Translations under genes and position numbers: made by a program | DNA from: Phoma sp. XZ068 | Lineage: Eukaryota; Ascomycota; Dothideomycetes; Pleosporales; Didymellaceae | DNA: 64,000 bases | NCBI GenBank assembly: GCA_004835665.1 | Contig: RBKR01000015.1 | Span: 248,001-312,000, forward strand | Direction: 5' to 3' | Shown here: piece by piece, positions 45,739 to 56,486 of the stretch | Layout of the letters: every line of letters starts with the position of its first letter | Numbering within the stretch: position 1 is the first letter of the stretch | Notes under the pieces: generated by a model | Told to the model about the DNA's origin: nothing | The model's database searches: none | Seen by the model: the letters and a program-made list of their open reading frames with translations, nothing else

Positions 45739-48700
45739 ATGGACCCTTTCTCGATCACTGCCAGCATCGTCACGCTTATCCAGGTCTCGGCCCAAGTCAC
45801 AGTCTTAGTGAAGCAATTCCGCGATGAAGTCAGCGTTGTCGACACGACGCTTAATGGGATCTTGAACGATGTAGATGGCTTCCAGCAAGTGTTGCAGTCT
45901 ATGAAAGACACATTCGCCCAGGAAGATATTCAAGCCGAATTGCAGACGACAGGTCATGTTGGAAGCCATTGGAAAAACCTGGCGAGGTCACTAAGTGATG
46001 GCGAGGGCACGCTGGATCAATTGCGGTCCTTGCTAACGAGCGTGAACAAGAGCACCTCCTTCTTGGATGCGCCGCGAAAGCAGCTCAGGTTGAAAAGTGC
46101 TATTGCGCAAATATCGGGCTTTAGGGATCAGATACAATCGTATCGTGCAGCTCTGCAGTTATCGCTCAGCACGATCATCGTGTACGTTTGAGATGCCACA
46201 AACACCTTGGTCGTTGGACTTATGGCTAATCTCAGATTAGATGGAATCAAGTGGTCCTACAAAAGTCTACAGCAAAATTACCTGACAAGATTATGCCTAA
46301 CCTTAACAAACTCTACGATCAAATCCGCGAACTCGGTGCCGACCTCAACGCTAAGATTGGAAAGCTGGAAAGCACTGTAGTCAACCAAGGCTTCCACGCC
46401 GAATCAGAGCTTATCTCAATGACCAACCTGAAAGAATGTGTGGAATCGGCTGCTGATGTTGTTTCGACCGCTTCGACTACGCTAGGTCCGGAAGGAAGTG
46501 AGAAGGCTTCTGTCAAGTACGGTTCCGACTTTGGCGACGTTTTTAAGAAGGACTCGAATGAGACTATGCAGCGCTGGATATCCTCGAATACCGTATACGA
46601 ATTCGACGACGTGGATGCCCCGACTCTAGATCCGTCCGAGACTAGTACAGGGGATGCGATTACCGCGTACGATTCAGATAGTGACTCTGACATTGAGAAT
46701 GAGCTTGTCAAGGCATTGTTTACCAATGGCAAGAAGCGCAAGGAGCAGGGTGATCTATCCGGCGCAGAACGACATCTTCGGAATTGCCTTTCTCGTTTCC
46801 CTTCAAATACAAGCTATGCAACGCTTAGTTCGTCTCAAAGCACCACAGCCACTGGCGTTTCGAAGGCCGAATTACTTGAGCTACTTACAGAAACGTATTG
46901 TCTGCAAGGATCCTGGCCTCAGGCGAAATCAACAATGAAAGAGAAGCTAGCCATCACAGAGCGTCAGACAGGAAAGAAGAGCGAACGGTTCTTCTGGGAC
47001 TCGTTTAGGCTTTGTGAGGTTTTGATGAACACCAAGGATTATGCCGAAGCGCATTTGCATGGTCGGCAGTCTCTAAGAGGTTTCAAAAAGCTTCGTGTGC
47101 CGGGTCATGATGGTTACGAGAAGACTCTTGTCCTCTTAATTCAAATATGCAACGAACAAGGCAACTTTGAAGAGGAGGAAGCATATACCGCCCTTCTGGA
47201 GAGCTATCAAGCAAATGTAAAGGCGCAACAGTCCTCGCCTGTAGACGCCTCAGAACTGAGCGAAGATTTGGCAAGTCCAACTTCTAGAGCGCAAACCCGG
47301 AAAATTATGCATAAAGAGCCGCTGGAACGCGTAGTTGAGGACAAGTACATATCCGAGCCACGACATATATCAAACACGTCCAATTCTCCTGAACGACAGG
47401 GACAGTCCCCAAGCAACGATATAAAACTAACCATTTCTGATAATCGAGCCACGCAAGGAAGCCTCAGCACGCAATTCTCCTCTTCAAAAGGCAGCGATCT
47501 TGGGATAGATGTGTCGAACATTTGTGCAGAATCCATTGTGGACAACAGCCCAACGCAAGAGTCGGATGACTGTATATCCAAGAGCCCTACACCAATGAGC
47601 AAAGGGAAACAGCCATTTCTCGGGAAGCTTACACCCATACCACCGACAACGATTCGGAACGACGGGATGTCGGGGGCTCGTTCACTAAGCGCAAGTGCTG
47701 GGTCGTGGAGTCCTCGGGCGCAAGTTACTCTATCACGCGTGAACAGTCCCTTATCTGAAGATTTCTCGATTGACAATTTCACCAAACCGCCCTCAGCACC
47801 TTCAAGGCCCGTACCTCAAAGTGGATCAGGAGATCAAACCACACCACCTACCTTAAAGGATATTGACACTGGGGAGACGTCGTCATACACTAAGCTTCTC
47901 GTCAGTCTCTGTCAACGGGAGCTCGGACAGAAGCCCATATTCATGATCGGTCGCGGCCGTGAGGGCTACAATTGCGTTGTGTTTGCTGATGTAGCTCGAA
48001 AGAAGGAGATAGCCAAGGTAATAGACTGCAAGACTAAAGAGGAAGCCAGGCATGCTGCCGCCGAAAGGGCTTACAAGACACTCGTATCGCTCTCAGTACA
48101 GTCTGGCAGTTTCCCTTCTACGGACGACAACTCAAAAAAGGGAGCTCGAGACGAGACGCCTGTCCCAATCTTGAATAATGCGCATCGCATAGCTCCTGAG
48201 GATGCCAGTGCCGACCCTCCAGCTTACTCGCCGATGGAGACTCCTGCTCATCTCACTAGCCCGACTGGCTTTCTGCATGATATACCAGAGATCATGGTGT
48301 CACCTACACTCAATGACACAACGATTGCCAGCACTAGACCCAATAGTTCTGTACGAGATTTCCCTGTACGGCGTACCGCATCGGACTCCCGCCTTCCCTG
48401 GCACAAGAATTCGAACGCCGTGTCTATTTCGGCCGCCGTGAGCTCGAGCGCAGCAAATCCACGAAGCTCACACGATGCTTTCATGACCAGCAATCTACCA
48501 GCACACCGTCGCGCCGCCTCAACATCTACACGGTCACCTGAATGGCAGTTTGCAGACAACAGGATCTCTGCTCGGTTGCCTGGCCTGGCAATCACTACGC
48601 CGACTATGAGGGAGCCCCACAACTTTGTAGAAAGCCGAAACGGATCCAACGCACAAGCGAATGTGACGTTCGATACGATTGAAAGCTCGGTTGATCGACC

Positions 48701-49999
48701 AGATCATTCAAATCCAGACCCAATCACACCATCATCTAGAGGCTTTTCACTCTTTCAGTCCTCGCTGGGGAAAACTTTCTCCCTACAAGAAAGGAGGAGT
48801 AAGAGCGATGACCCCAACTTGACGAAGAAGAAGTCGCTCAGATTTGGACTTCTGTCATCATCATCATCCAATGGGTCCTCTTCAAAGCGAAAATCGCCCG
48901 CAAGTGCAACTTCACAATCCAAGGACGCAAACTCAACATCCGCGCCTACTTGTCCAATATGTTCATCGAGCTTACGAGGTTTCAACGATAATGAAGTATG
49001 GCTGCATGTTGACAGCTGCTTGGGTGGGCGCCCTTCTCCTGCTACCAACAACATGTATGAACTGCCTGCATCGGAGCCTAGCTTTGTAGCAGAACTCCCT
49101 GCAGCAATGCCTATGACAGACCGAGCTGGCGGATCTGCTACCTCGAATACACCCAATCAGAGCCCAAGTGCACTGTCTGATTTGCACCGAGCTTTTTCAA
49201 AGAGAGACTTGTCTGCAGACAAATTCGAGATTGAAACCCAGGAGAGAATAGTTTCTACGGTGCCAATCTCACCACCGAGTCGACTTGGAATAAACTCCTC
49301 ACAGCGTCAAGTACTGCTCTTGGGCGATGCTCAATGTGGCAAAACGTGGTTGTCCAGGTATGTTCACAATCAAGGTCTAGCGACTACCATTGCTGATCTA
49401 GTATAGTGCTTGGTGCAACGGAACTATTCCAAAGGTATTATGATATTCTCAACGTTAAAGAATTGCCACTGAGTCTTGATAGCACACCTCACTTTCTGCC
49501 GCGCGGTTCAGGAGACAAATGGACAATCTCGAAATAATCATACAAGATCACGGCCAGCTAAACAATGCTCCTGGTTACATGCACTGCGCTTCCTATGGCG
49601 TCGTCCATGTAGTCTTACTGTGCTTTGACATCAGCTCCCCAGAGTCATTCGAAAAGGTAGAGAATAAGGTACGCAACCGCAGGGCTGATACTCGACGCAA
49701 TAGGCTTATAAAGATTAGTGGAACCACGAAGCCGATTTATATTTGAAGAACGTACCCAAGATCCTTGTGGGCTGTAAGAAAGATATAAATCGTGGAGGAT
49801 CACATACAGTCTGGACACGCGACGTATGTTACACAACATCATCCACATCTAAGTAAAGTGAGCTTACACTGACGGATATGTGTAGGCATACAAGCTCACT
49901 GCAAGGATAAGTGCCCGAGCATACTTTGAGACCTCGGCAGTTACGATGGAAGGTCTCGATGAACTTTTCGGCCAGGTTGTGAACATCGCGCCACGCTGA
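45739..49999 (+). CDS. Fusion: STAND N-terminal domain, TPR-like, dsRBD-like, UBZ-like finger and Rho-like GTPase
   Basis: Predicted 1330-residue protein from exons 45739-46181, 46241-49357, 49407-49434, 49483-49668, 49719-49823 and 49886-49999; introns are 48-62 nt and every phase closes. Residues 1-150 resemble the fungal STAND N-terminal domain (MDPFSITASIVTLIQVS start). About 300-475 is TPR-like helix pairs. A long Ser/Pro-rich linker follows. About 695-767 looks like a dsRNA-binding fold, ending EARHAAAERAYKTL. Cys1052, Cys1055, His1070 and Cys1074 form a UBZ-type finger. The C-terminus (1172-1330) is a Rho-like GTPase: GDAQCGKTW (G1), VVLLCFDISSPESFEKVE, LVGCKKD (G4) and FETSA (G5). The G3 region reads QDHGQ, one residue short of DTAGQ. 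No CAAX box ends the protein. Function is unknown; a signalling or immune-like receptor is inferred. Confidence 0.75.
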
Positions 50000-51572
50000 G
50001 GGCAGTATCTATGACGATGCGTTGGCGATCATAAGTTGAGAATATGATCTTGACATTAAGAAATCGGAATACCGCAAAGATATGCTAGGGCTGACTATGA
50101 TACGGTTCTTCCCATGTTGTTAGGCGCGCAGGTTCCTGTCTTTCCGGGCTCGAATGTACTCATTCATGGGCAGACGAACATGTGGATCCATATGAACTAT
50201 ACATCAAAACAGTTATAAACAGCTCGGCAGCAAACCAAGTAATGTAATCGTCATGAGTCTTATCCAGGAGGCTTTGAATCGATGGAAAAGAAGGCAGGAG
50301 AACTAATAAAGAAGTTTTCTTGGTATTTTGCAATATGGATACAAATATATCCAACAAGTGAAATAGTCTCACTCATGAAGAACCGTTCCGTTGCACTGAA
50401 TCGAGCAAAAGGAGCCAGGGGATTTTCGTCTTCCAATTTCAAAGCATCGGCAAAATTTTCGATTGTATTCGCACTCTTGGAAATGATGCCGTACTTGCAG
50501 AAGGTACATCAACTTCAGTGAAATTTGTTGGGTGTGGGTTGATTCGTCCTCTTGTGCGAGGCGTAGTTTTGTGCTCGGTCAGTGAGCATAAAAATGACAC
50601 AACAGCAGGTGTACTACTTTACGTGCAAAGAGAAGGGAAATACGGGCTAAGAGGAGGCTGAGTATCCTATTCGCAAGCATAAATGGGAGCCAAGGAGATT
50701 CGTCGACAGCGCGAGGCGATTGCCATCAATCTTGACGATCACGGTTTTCAACTCCTGTGCAGCAGAAGCATTTGAGTCGCATAGAGAAGAGAAGATAGAG
50801 ACAGTTTCAAGGCAGGCTGAGCCATGAGTCGCACATCTAAAGCTGGTTTTCTACCGCTGCAAGGATGCAAAGAACAAAGAATACGACAGAGCAGGAGACG
50901 TGGGTTGCGGTCAAGCACCCCTTATTAATGCACTGCGCCACACTAACAATCTTGCAAATCGAAACCAACCAACTTTTCCAACTTTTTAGTTCCCGCCTTG
51001 CGTATCCAGTTTAACGTAGATAGTGTTCGGCGTTTCTTTGTGATGGGGAGATGAGGGTGGAGTGATGCTTTGGTCAGCCGCTCGCTAAACCTTAACCAGC
51101 CATGCAGGACTATTGACGCGCTATCGTTAGCCCAGGAACCAGACTGCCACAGGGGTCGGTATATATGTGCAAGTATATGCGAGTTGTTTTTGACGTTGGC
51201 AATTTCCGATCTCGGAACCGTTGAACATCCTGATCCTCGGGATATCGAGGCCGTTGTTGAATGCGATTTGGGGGTCGAAGTGAACCAGTAGGCAGTGAGG
51301 CAACATGAAATTCCGTTAGCAAACTCAGACCTCTTGGGCCGCGAGGGGCAGACTATCAGAAGAGATCGTTGAAAGAAAATGAGATGCGTCATTAATAATA
51401 GTCAAAAGAATTCATTCTCTAGTTCTAGATTGACGATGATTACCGTCTAAAAGGAAAAGTGTGATCTGCTAAAGTTTTATACTGAATAGAATGAAGGCGC
51501 CCACAAATTCTCATGAACATCCTGAAAGATGCGGGCGTATCGTATCTCGTGTCTCTGTCGAGGAAATACCAC
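50000..51572. other. Convergent intergenic region of 1.6 kb
   Basis: Between the stops of the GTPase fusion (+) and the secreted protein (-). It is somewhat AT-rich. Small open frames have no domain. It is long for a convergent region, but no signal was found. Confidence 0.45.
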
Positions 51573-52667
51573 CTACGGGGTGGTGGGCTTGACAGGGGCG
51601 ACGGGGTTGGTGAGAGCATATGAAGCCGCGTTGATAACGGAGTACTTGTCGGTTCCGTACCAGTAGCCGGTGTTGACAGCCTTGTCCTCGCCCCAGGTAC
51701 GAGTGTAGAAAGAGCAGTAGGTACCGAGAGGAACATCGTTCTTGGTAAGGACGTAGGAAGTGAAGAAGTTGCAAGTCTTGTAGCTGCCATCCTGAGCAGG
51801 GTGGTGGATGTCGTAGTCGGTCTGAGCCTCGCAAGCAGCGGCGCAGAGAGCAGGGTCATAAGGGTTGTCGTTGAACAGCCTCATGCCGTTGTATGTGTCG
51901 TAGCCATCATCGAGAGGAGCGTTGATGGCAGCGGGAAGGCTGACACCAGCGTTGAAGTCCGGAATGGAAGGGAGGGCCTTGTTATCCTTGGAGTAGCCGT
52001 TGGAACCAACGATGACAACGTGGAAAGCATCACCGTTCGCATCCTGGGGACCACGCCACTGACCCTCGTTGGTAGCAGCCCCAGCGGCAACGTTGTAACC
52101 GTAGATGGAGCACTTGATGTTGGTCACTGGTGCAGGGTTGGCGCAGCCGTCCTTGGGCTCGAACTTGGGGTCACGCTCGTAGTAGATGTTGAAACCCCGG
52201 CAGTACTTCTCCGAGTCGCAGAAAGCGGAGCAGACCGAAGGATCATACGAATCGAGGTTCTTGTAGGTAAGGTAACCGATTTGCTGGGAGCTGCCGGTCA
52301 AGTCCACGAATGACTGCGTGTAGCCGTTGGGAGCGGTAGCACCGCGGGCAGTTTGCCTCAATACGCTGTTGGTGTCAAGGTAAGCACTGGTGCTGCCGTC
52401 ACCAGGGACGATTCCGGTACCGCCGGGGAGCTGAGCGCCGCAGCTGCTTGTATCGCGCTTCTCAACAACACCCTGGTCCTTGACGATGGCAGCGACGGCG
52501 GAAGCGGCGACTGTGGGGTTGTAGGAGACGGGAGCAGCCTTGGTCTCCTCGATCTTGGGGCCGAGGATGGTAGGGGTGGGAACAGCCAGAGCAGCCTCGA
52601 TGTTGATCATCTGGGGAGCAGCGGCCGCAAGACCGCAAATAGCGGAGGCGGCAATAGCGTAACGCAT
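51573..52667 (-). CDS. Secreted Cys-containing protein with propeptide, function unknown
   Basis: Predicted 364-residue protein in one exon. The start at 52667 gives a signal peptide (MRYAIAASAICGLAAAAP). A propeptide-like region ends in a dibasic kexin site, VVEKR, before DTSSCG. The mature part has two similar segments, each with C-x(3)-C around SVCSAFC and ALCAAACEA, then aromatic-rich stretches, suggestive of an internal duplication with PAN-like or carbohydrate-binding character; this is a guess from pattern. The C-terminal part is rich in Tyr, Trp and Gly. Proteins of this kind are common and highly expressed in filamentous ascomycetes, but I know of no assigned function. An in-frame extension to 52871 lacks signal character. 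Confidence 0.78.
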   Translation of the reverse strand: MRYAIAASAICGLAAAAPQMINIEAALAVPTPTILGPKIEETKAAPVSYNPTVAASAVAAIVKDQGVVEKRDTSSCGAQLPGGTGIVPGDGSTSAYLDTNSVLRQTARGATAPNGYTQSFVDLTGSSQQIGYLTYKNLDSYDPSVCSAFCDSEKYCRGFNIYYERDPKFEPKDGCANPAPVTNIKCSIYGYNVAAGAATNEGQWRGPQDANGDAFHVVIVGSNGYSKDNKALPSIPDFNAGVSLPAAINAPLDDGYDTYNGMRLFNDNPYDPALCAAACEAQTDYDIHHPAQDGSYKTCNFFTSYVLTKNDVPLGTYCSFYTRTWGEDKAVNTGYWYGTDKYSVINAASYALTNPVAPVKPTTP

Positions 52668-54417
52668 CTTGATGGTTATATGGGAGATCGACAGAAGACT
52701 GTGCTGGAAGAGGGAAGATGGCTGTTGATCAGGTACTCTATGAGTTGAGTGGAGCTGTTGTGATGCTATCAATACAGCGGATGGAGACTGTATACTTATA
52801 CTCCTGTGCGCGTCAAGCTCGTAGCCACCAGGTTCTCCAGACTCAAGAAGACATCGCGTACGCCGACTCAATAGCTCAAACTATGGGCGGTTGGCAGCTG
52901 CTAGGCTTGACCGCAACCAGTGCAGAGGCGTTTAGCAATTGGTGATAGAACACCGGTCAGCCACGCCAGTGCACGAGGCTTGACTCCTGTCGTCGATGTT
53001 AGCTGACCGACCCTGCAGCAAGGGATAAACAGCCAGGTACGAAAGCCACGAGGCTAGTAATCGACTGCAACCCTGCAGAGTCAGTAGTCTCAGTGCCAAA
53101 ATAGTGGACGGGAGAGCGACTGAGGCTAAAGCTTGAACCTTCATGCGGCTCCTCTGATGATCTCCCTCGCCCATGTGGGCTCAGCTCCGCGCGAAGTTTA
53201 CTGTGTTGGTGTAGAGACGGTGCCATTTGGCTGCCTTAAAGAGGATTAGAGCGCCGACACACGATAGCGCTATGTCCTCTTCGGGCGGCGCCACAGTCGG
53301 CTACGGATTCTCATTTCCCCTTACGACACCAACATCATCTGGATTAACAAAGTGGAAAACATCTTCCCACGCCGCAGCCTCAGTCGCACAATAGCCTGGA
53401 GCATTTACAACAATCGCAATACAACAATGTTATCTAGCCACCACATGGTGGTATTACACCTCGCCATGATGTATCTGCACTTCCTAACCTTGTCAATAAC
53501 ACACTGAACGATGCTGGGCAGTCGGCGTTACCGTCCGCCCGCCCTTGTAACCAGACTATTGGAACAAGCCACTATCGCATCCATGGCTGGCGCGTGCTAG
53601 TGGTGACGAAACTCTGGTACCGCGCAAGGCTGATAGGTGAGCACTCGTCGGCAAACACGTCTCACCACGTGTACTGGCTGGCTCCGCTTGAGTTCCGGCA
53701 GGCTATGATCGAATGCAGCAGCCCTGTGTCTTGATCAGGAAAATACGGCACGGGAAATGGCCAGACTTATCGCCCACGCTTCCTTTATCGGCCTCTAAGA
53801 CGGTGAGGTAGTTTTGACGCAAAACTTCAACAGTCTAGATTTGAACATGGGCTGCTGGCCAAGGTATGCAATGAGTACCCCAGAAACCCGCGCTCTCGGA
53901 TGTCTACCATGATCTCCTGCACAGACCCTGTCAAGGAAAGGCTACTGCTACGCACTGTGCATCTTGTTTATACACACAAAGAATAGCACACAAGGTTTAC
54001 ACCGAAACAAACAAACACCCTGGGAATAAACAGTCGTCACAAGCTGTTCCCTGTGGCTGACTGATGGATGCTAGACTTGCGGGGCGGCCCCACCATTTCT
54101 AACACGTCTTTTTTCAGCTCAAGGCCTACATCAAGCCGGTTGTTTACACCTCATTCTGTCATCGTCTAGCCACTTCCACCTCCACAACTGCACCCCAGTA
54201 CGATTTTGAAACGCTAAGTAAGCCACACGGCCACCACGAGATTCACGATCATACGAGTAGACACAAGAATGGAATAGTTAAGCGATAGTCACCGCTTGCG
54301 GCATTGCTTGGGACATTGCTTACGACTATGGCATGAAGCCTTACAAGCCTCCACGCTTTTGGCACCTGTCCACGCGGGCGGACATAGCCGTTGTTCGACC
54401 GTTGAGGACAAAGCCAT
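52668..54417. promoter_or_regulatory. Divergent region between the secreted protein and the RING protein
   Basis: 1.75 kb. On the minus strand a TATAAGTATA element at about 52790-52800 lies some 125 bases upstream of the secreted-protein ATG, a good TATA box. Elsewhere no gene is seen; frames are short. Confidence 0.5.
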
Positions 54418-55335
54418 ATGGAACGCGCTCGGTACATATCGGTAGTCTCCAAGTTCATGCACAAAGCTTATTCACCGTATCTTGCTAACTTCTCATCGCC
54501 CTCGCCTGACGCGTGTTTCCAGAATCCGATCGCATACCGCTTTTGCGCTCTAGACTACACTGACAGCTTCCGTCACAACAACATGCAGGAATTACGCGAG
54601 CAAGCCTCGTTTGTGCAGGGTACTGTGCTGAGACCGGTGAACATCGACGCTCTGGATCCAGAAGAGCGATCCTGCTGCATCTGCTACCAGCCCTTCAGCC
54701 CCACAATCTTGACTCAGGGTGGGCCCGAAGTGCCGGTTCAGCTGCCATGTGGACATGTCTTTGGGGAAGTATGCATATCCAGCTGGACTCCCACTAACAA
54801 CTCGTGTCCGTTGTGCCGGCGAGACGTGTTCGAAATCGATGGTCACCCTACCAACAAAAACTTCTTCAGCTCTTCAACCTTAGAGTCTCCCAGCTCTGTT
54901 AGTACACTGCAAGATGACCTTTGGCTTGATGAAAGTATCTGGACTTACGTTCCTCAAATGTATCAATATCCGGTAAGCTGTACATATTGCGAGACACTGA
55001 ACAATTACTGCACGGACATCCCTTCGAACACCTATTTTGGCTCTCAGCCTCAAACGTCTCTGGTAAGACCATATTATGCTGCGCCTCATGGCTGTTGTCA
55101 ACACAGCGACGATGGAAACCCAAGAAATGCGGCGGTGCCACGTAGGCGCTCCACGCCATCAGCGACAATCCAAACGCGGCGATCGAGTATTGACTTGTTC
55201 GACCTTACGGGTCTAGGCACACAATTCGCAGAACTTGACTACCAGCACACACTATGGATGGATGAGTATCTCAACGAACCGGATTTTAGTGAAATCCCGT
55301 TATTTGGTTCCGCTGTGGAGAATTTTCATCGGTGA
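54418..55335 (+). CDS. RING-finger protein, probable E3 ubiquitin ligase
   Basis: Predicted 305 residues in one exon. The RING has Cys86 and Cys89, then QLPCGHVFGEVC (Cys111, His113, Cys119) and CPLC (Cys130, Cys133). The fifth metal ligand, usually His after GHVF, is Gly here, as in a group of fungal RINGs; zinc coordination may be altered. The downstream region is Ser/Tyr-rich and unstructured. The start is uncertain: ATG 54418 or ATG 54583 (MQELREQASF), the latter leaving the RING near the N-terminus as in related fungal proteins. Substrates are unknown; ligase activity is inferred from the RING only. Confidence 0.72.
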   Translation: MERARYISVVSKFMHKAYSPYLANFSSPSPDACFQNPIAYRFCALDYTDSFRHNNMQELREQASFVQGTVLRPVNIDALDPEERSCCICYQPFSPTILTQGGPEVPVQLPCGHVFGEVCISSWTPTNNSCPLCRRDVFEIDGHPTNKNFFSSSTLESPSSVSTLQDDLWLDESIWTYVPQMYQYPVSCTYCETLNNYCTDIPSNTYFGSQPQTSLVRPYYAAPHGCCQHSDDGNPRNAAVPRRRSTPSATIQTRRSSIDLFDLTGLGTQFAELDYQHTLWMDEYLNEPDFSEIPLFGSAVENFHR

Positions 55336-56486
55336 CTACGAGCCTTGGCAAGGCAGTGCTCCAGAACAGGCATTGAACATCGCATTTCACTACAAGGACA
55401 GTAAACATGCCATTACGAGTCAGCAAAAGGATGTTTTTTGGTATCGTATGGGTCGATCGCGAGTCGTGGCTGAAAGGATGTCATGGTTTCATCGCCGAAA
55501 ATAGAACCCTCACAATGCTCTACAAACCAGTTAACATTTAACATAGAAACTCAGGATAACACCACTAAATGCAACATTCCTTTCCTTTCACAACATACTT
55601 TCATCGTGGAACTTGTTCAGCCTATATGAGATTTAGTGTCCACTATTCCTTGCAACCCATGAATCTCTGGGACCCGGCCCGTGCCGAGATGACCTACGGT
55701 CAAATCAGCAACGATCTACAGGCACAACGCATCATCGATTGATTTTGATGTAATAGCATAACTCATTAAGTCTTAAAACGTAGAACCTGAATCCCAAAAA
55801 TTGCCCAGCTATATGTTAAATCGACAGAACCCGAGGAAAAATATCATGATAGCAGAATTTCTGCATCTACCCTTGCGGCGAAGGCCTGCAGCACTCCAAG
55901 CCCCAAGCCTTACGAAAGTTCAGCCACGATCTTCTGAACGGACCTCGGGAGCACACAAAGCAAAGCCTCGTCTAACTAAAAGATAATTGTGCGCCTCAAT
56001 TGCGGAGCAAAACCCCACGAACCTCGGGCACGGCAACAGCACGACAGCTGAAGCGCCAGCCGAGCGTGTCGTCCTGGGCAAAAGCCATGACGCTTTTACC
56101 AAATGAAGATCAGTCAGCCACATATTTCTATGTTAAGCTTATACCATCCGATGTGATGCCCGTTGCCCCGCTGCGGCTTGGATTGCGTCTTCTGAGCTCC
56201 GAACCAGTCCCACGGGACACTGCAGCGGTGAGGGCGTGATAGCGAAAGCTTGTTCCGCCGCCACACGGCGGTTCTGTATGCACAAAGACAAGAAAAGCCA
56301 AGCATGCTCTTCTCAATTAGCTGCAGCTAAATACATATATGTACAAGTGGTCGCCCTACATATCCCGGCAAGTCTATCCTTCATACAACTATCCTAAACT
56401 CTCAAGCCTCCCGTGAGATGGTAGATGTGTCACCGGGAATATCTCAGAAAGACATCACAGTCCACATCTCCCGGTCTCGCCTCGAG
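55336..56486. other. Convergent intergenic region
   Basis: 1.15 kb between the RING-protein stop (+) and the cupredoxin-like gene stop (-). No feature apart from 3' untranslated sequence is visible. Confidence 0.45.

Noticed and set aside
47207..47785. A 192-codon minus-strand open frame
   Set aside because: Antisense to the linker of the multidomain GTPase fusion; no independent signals.
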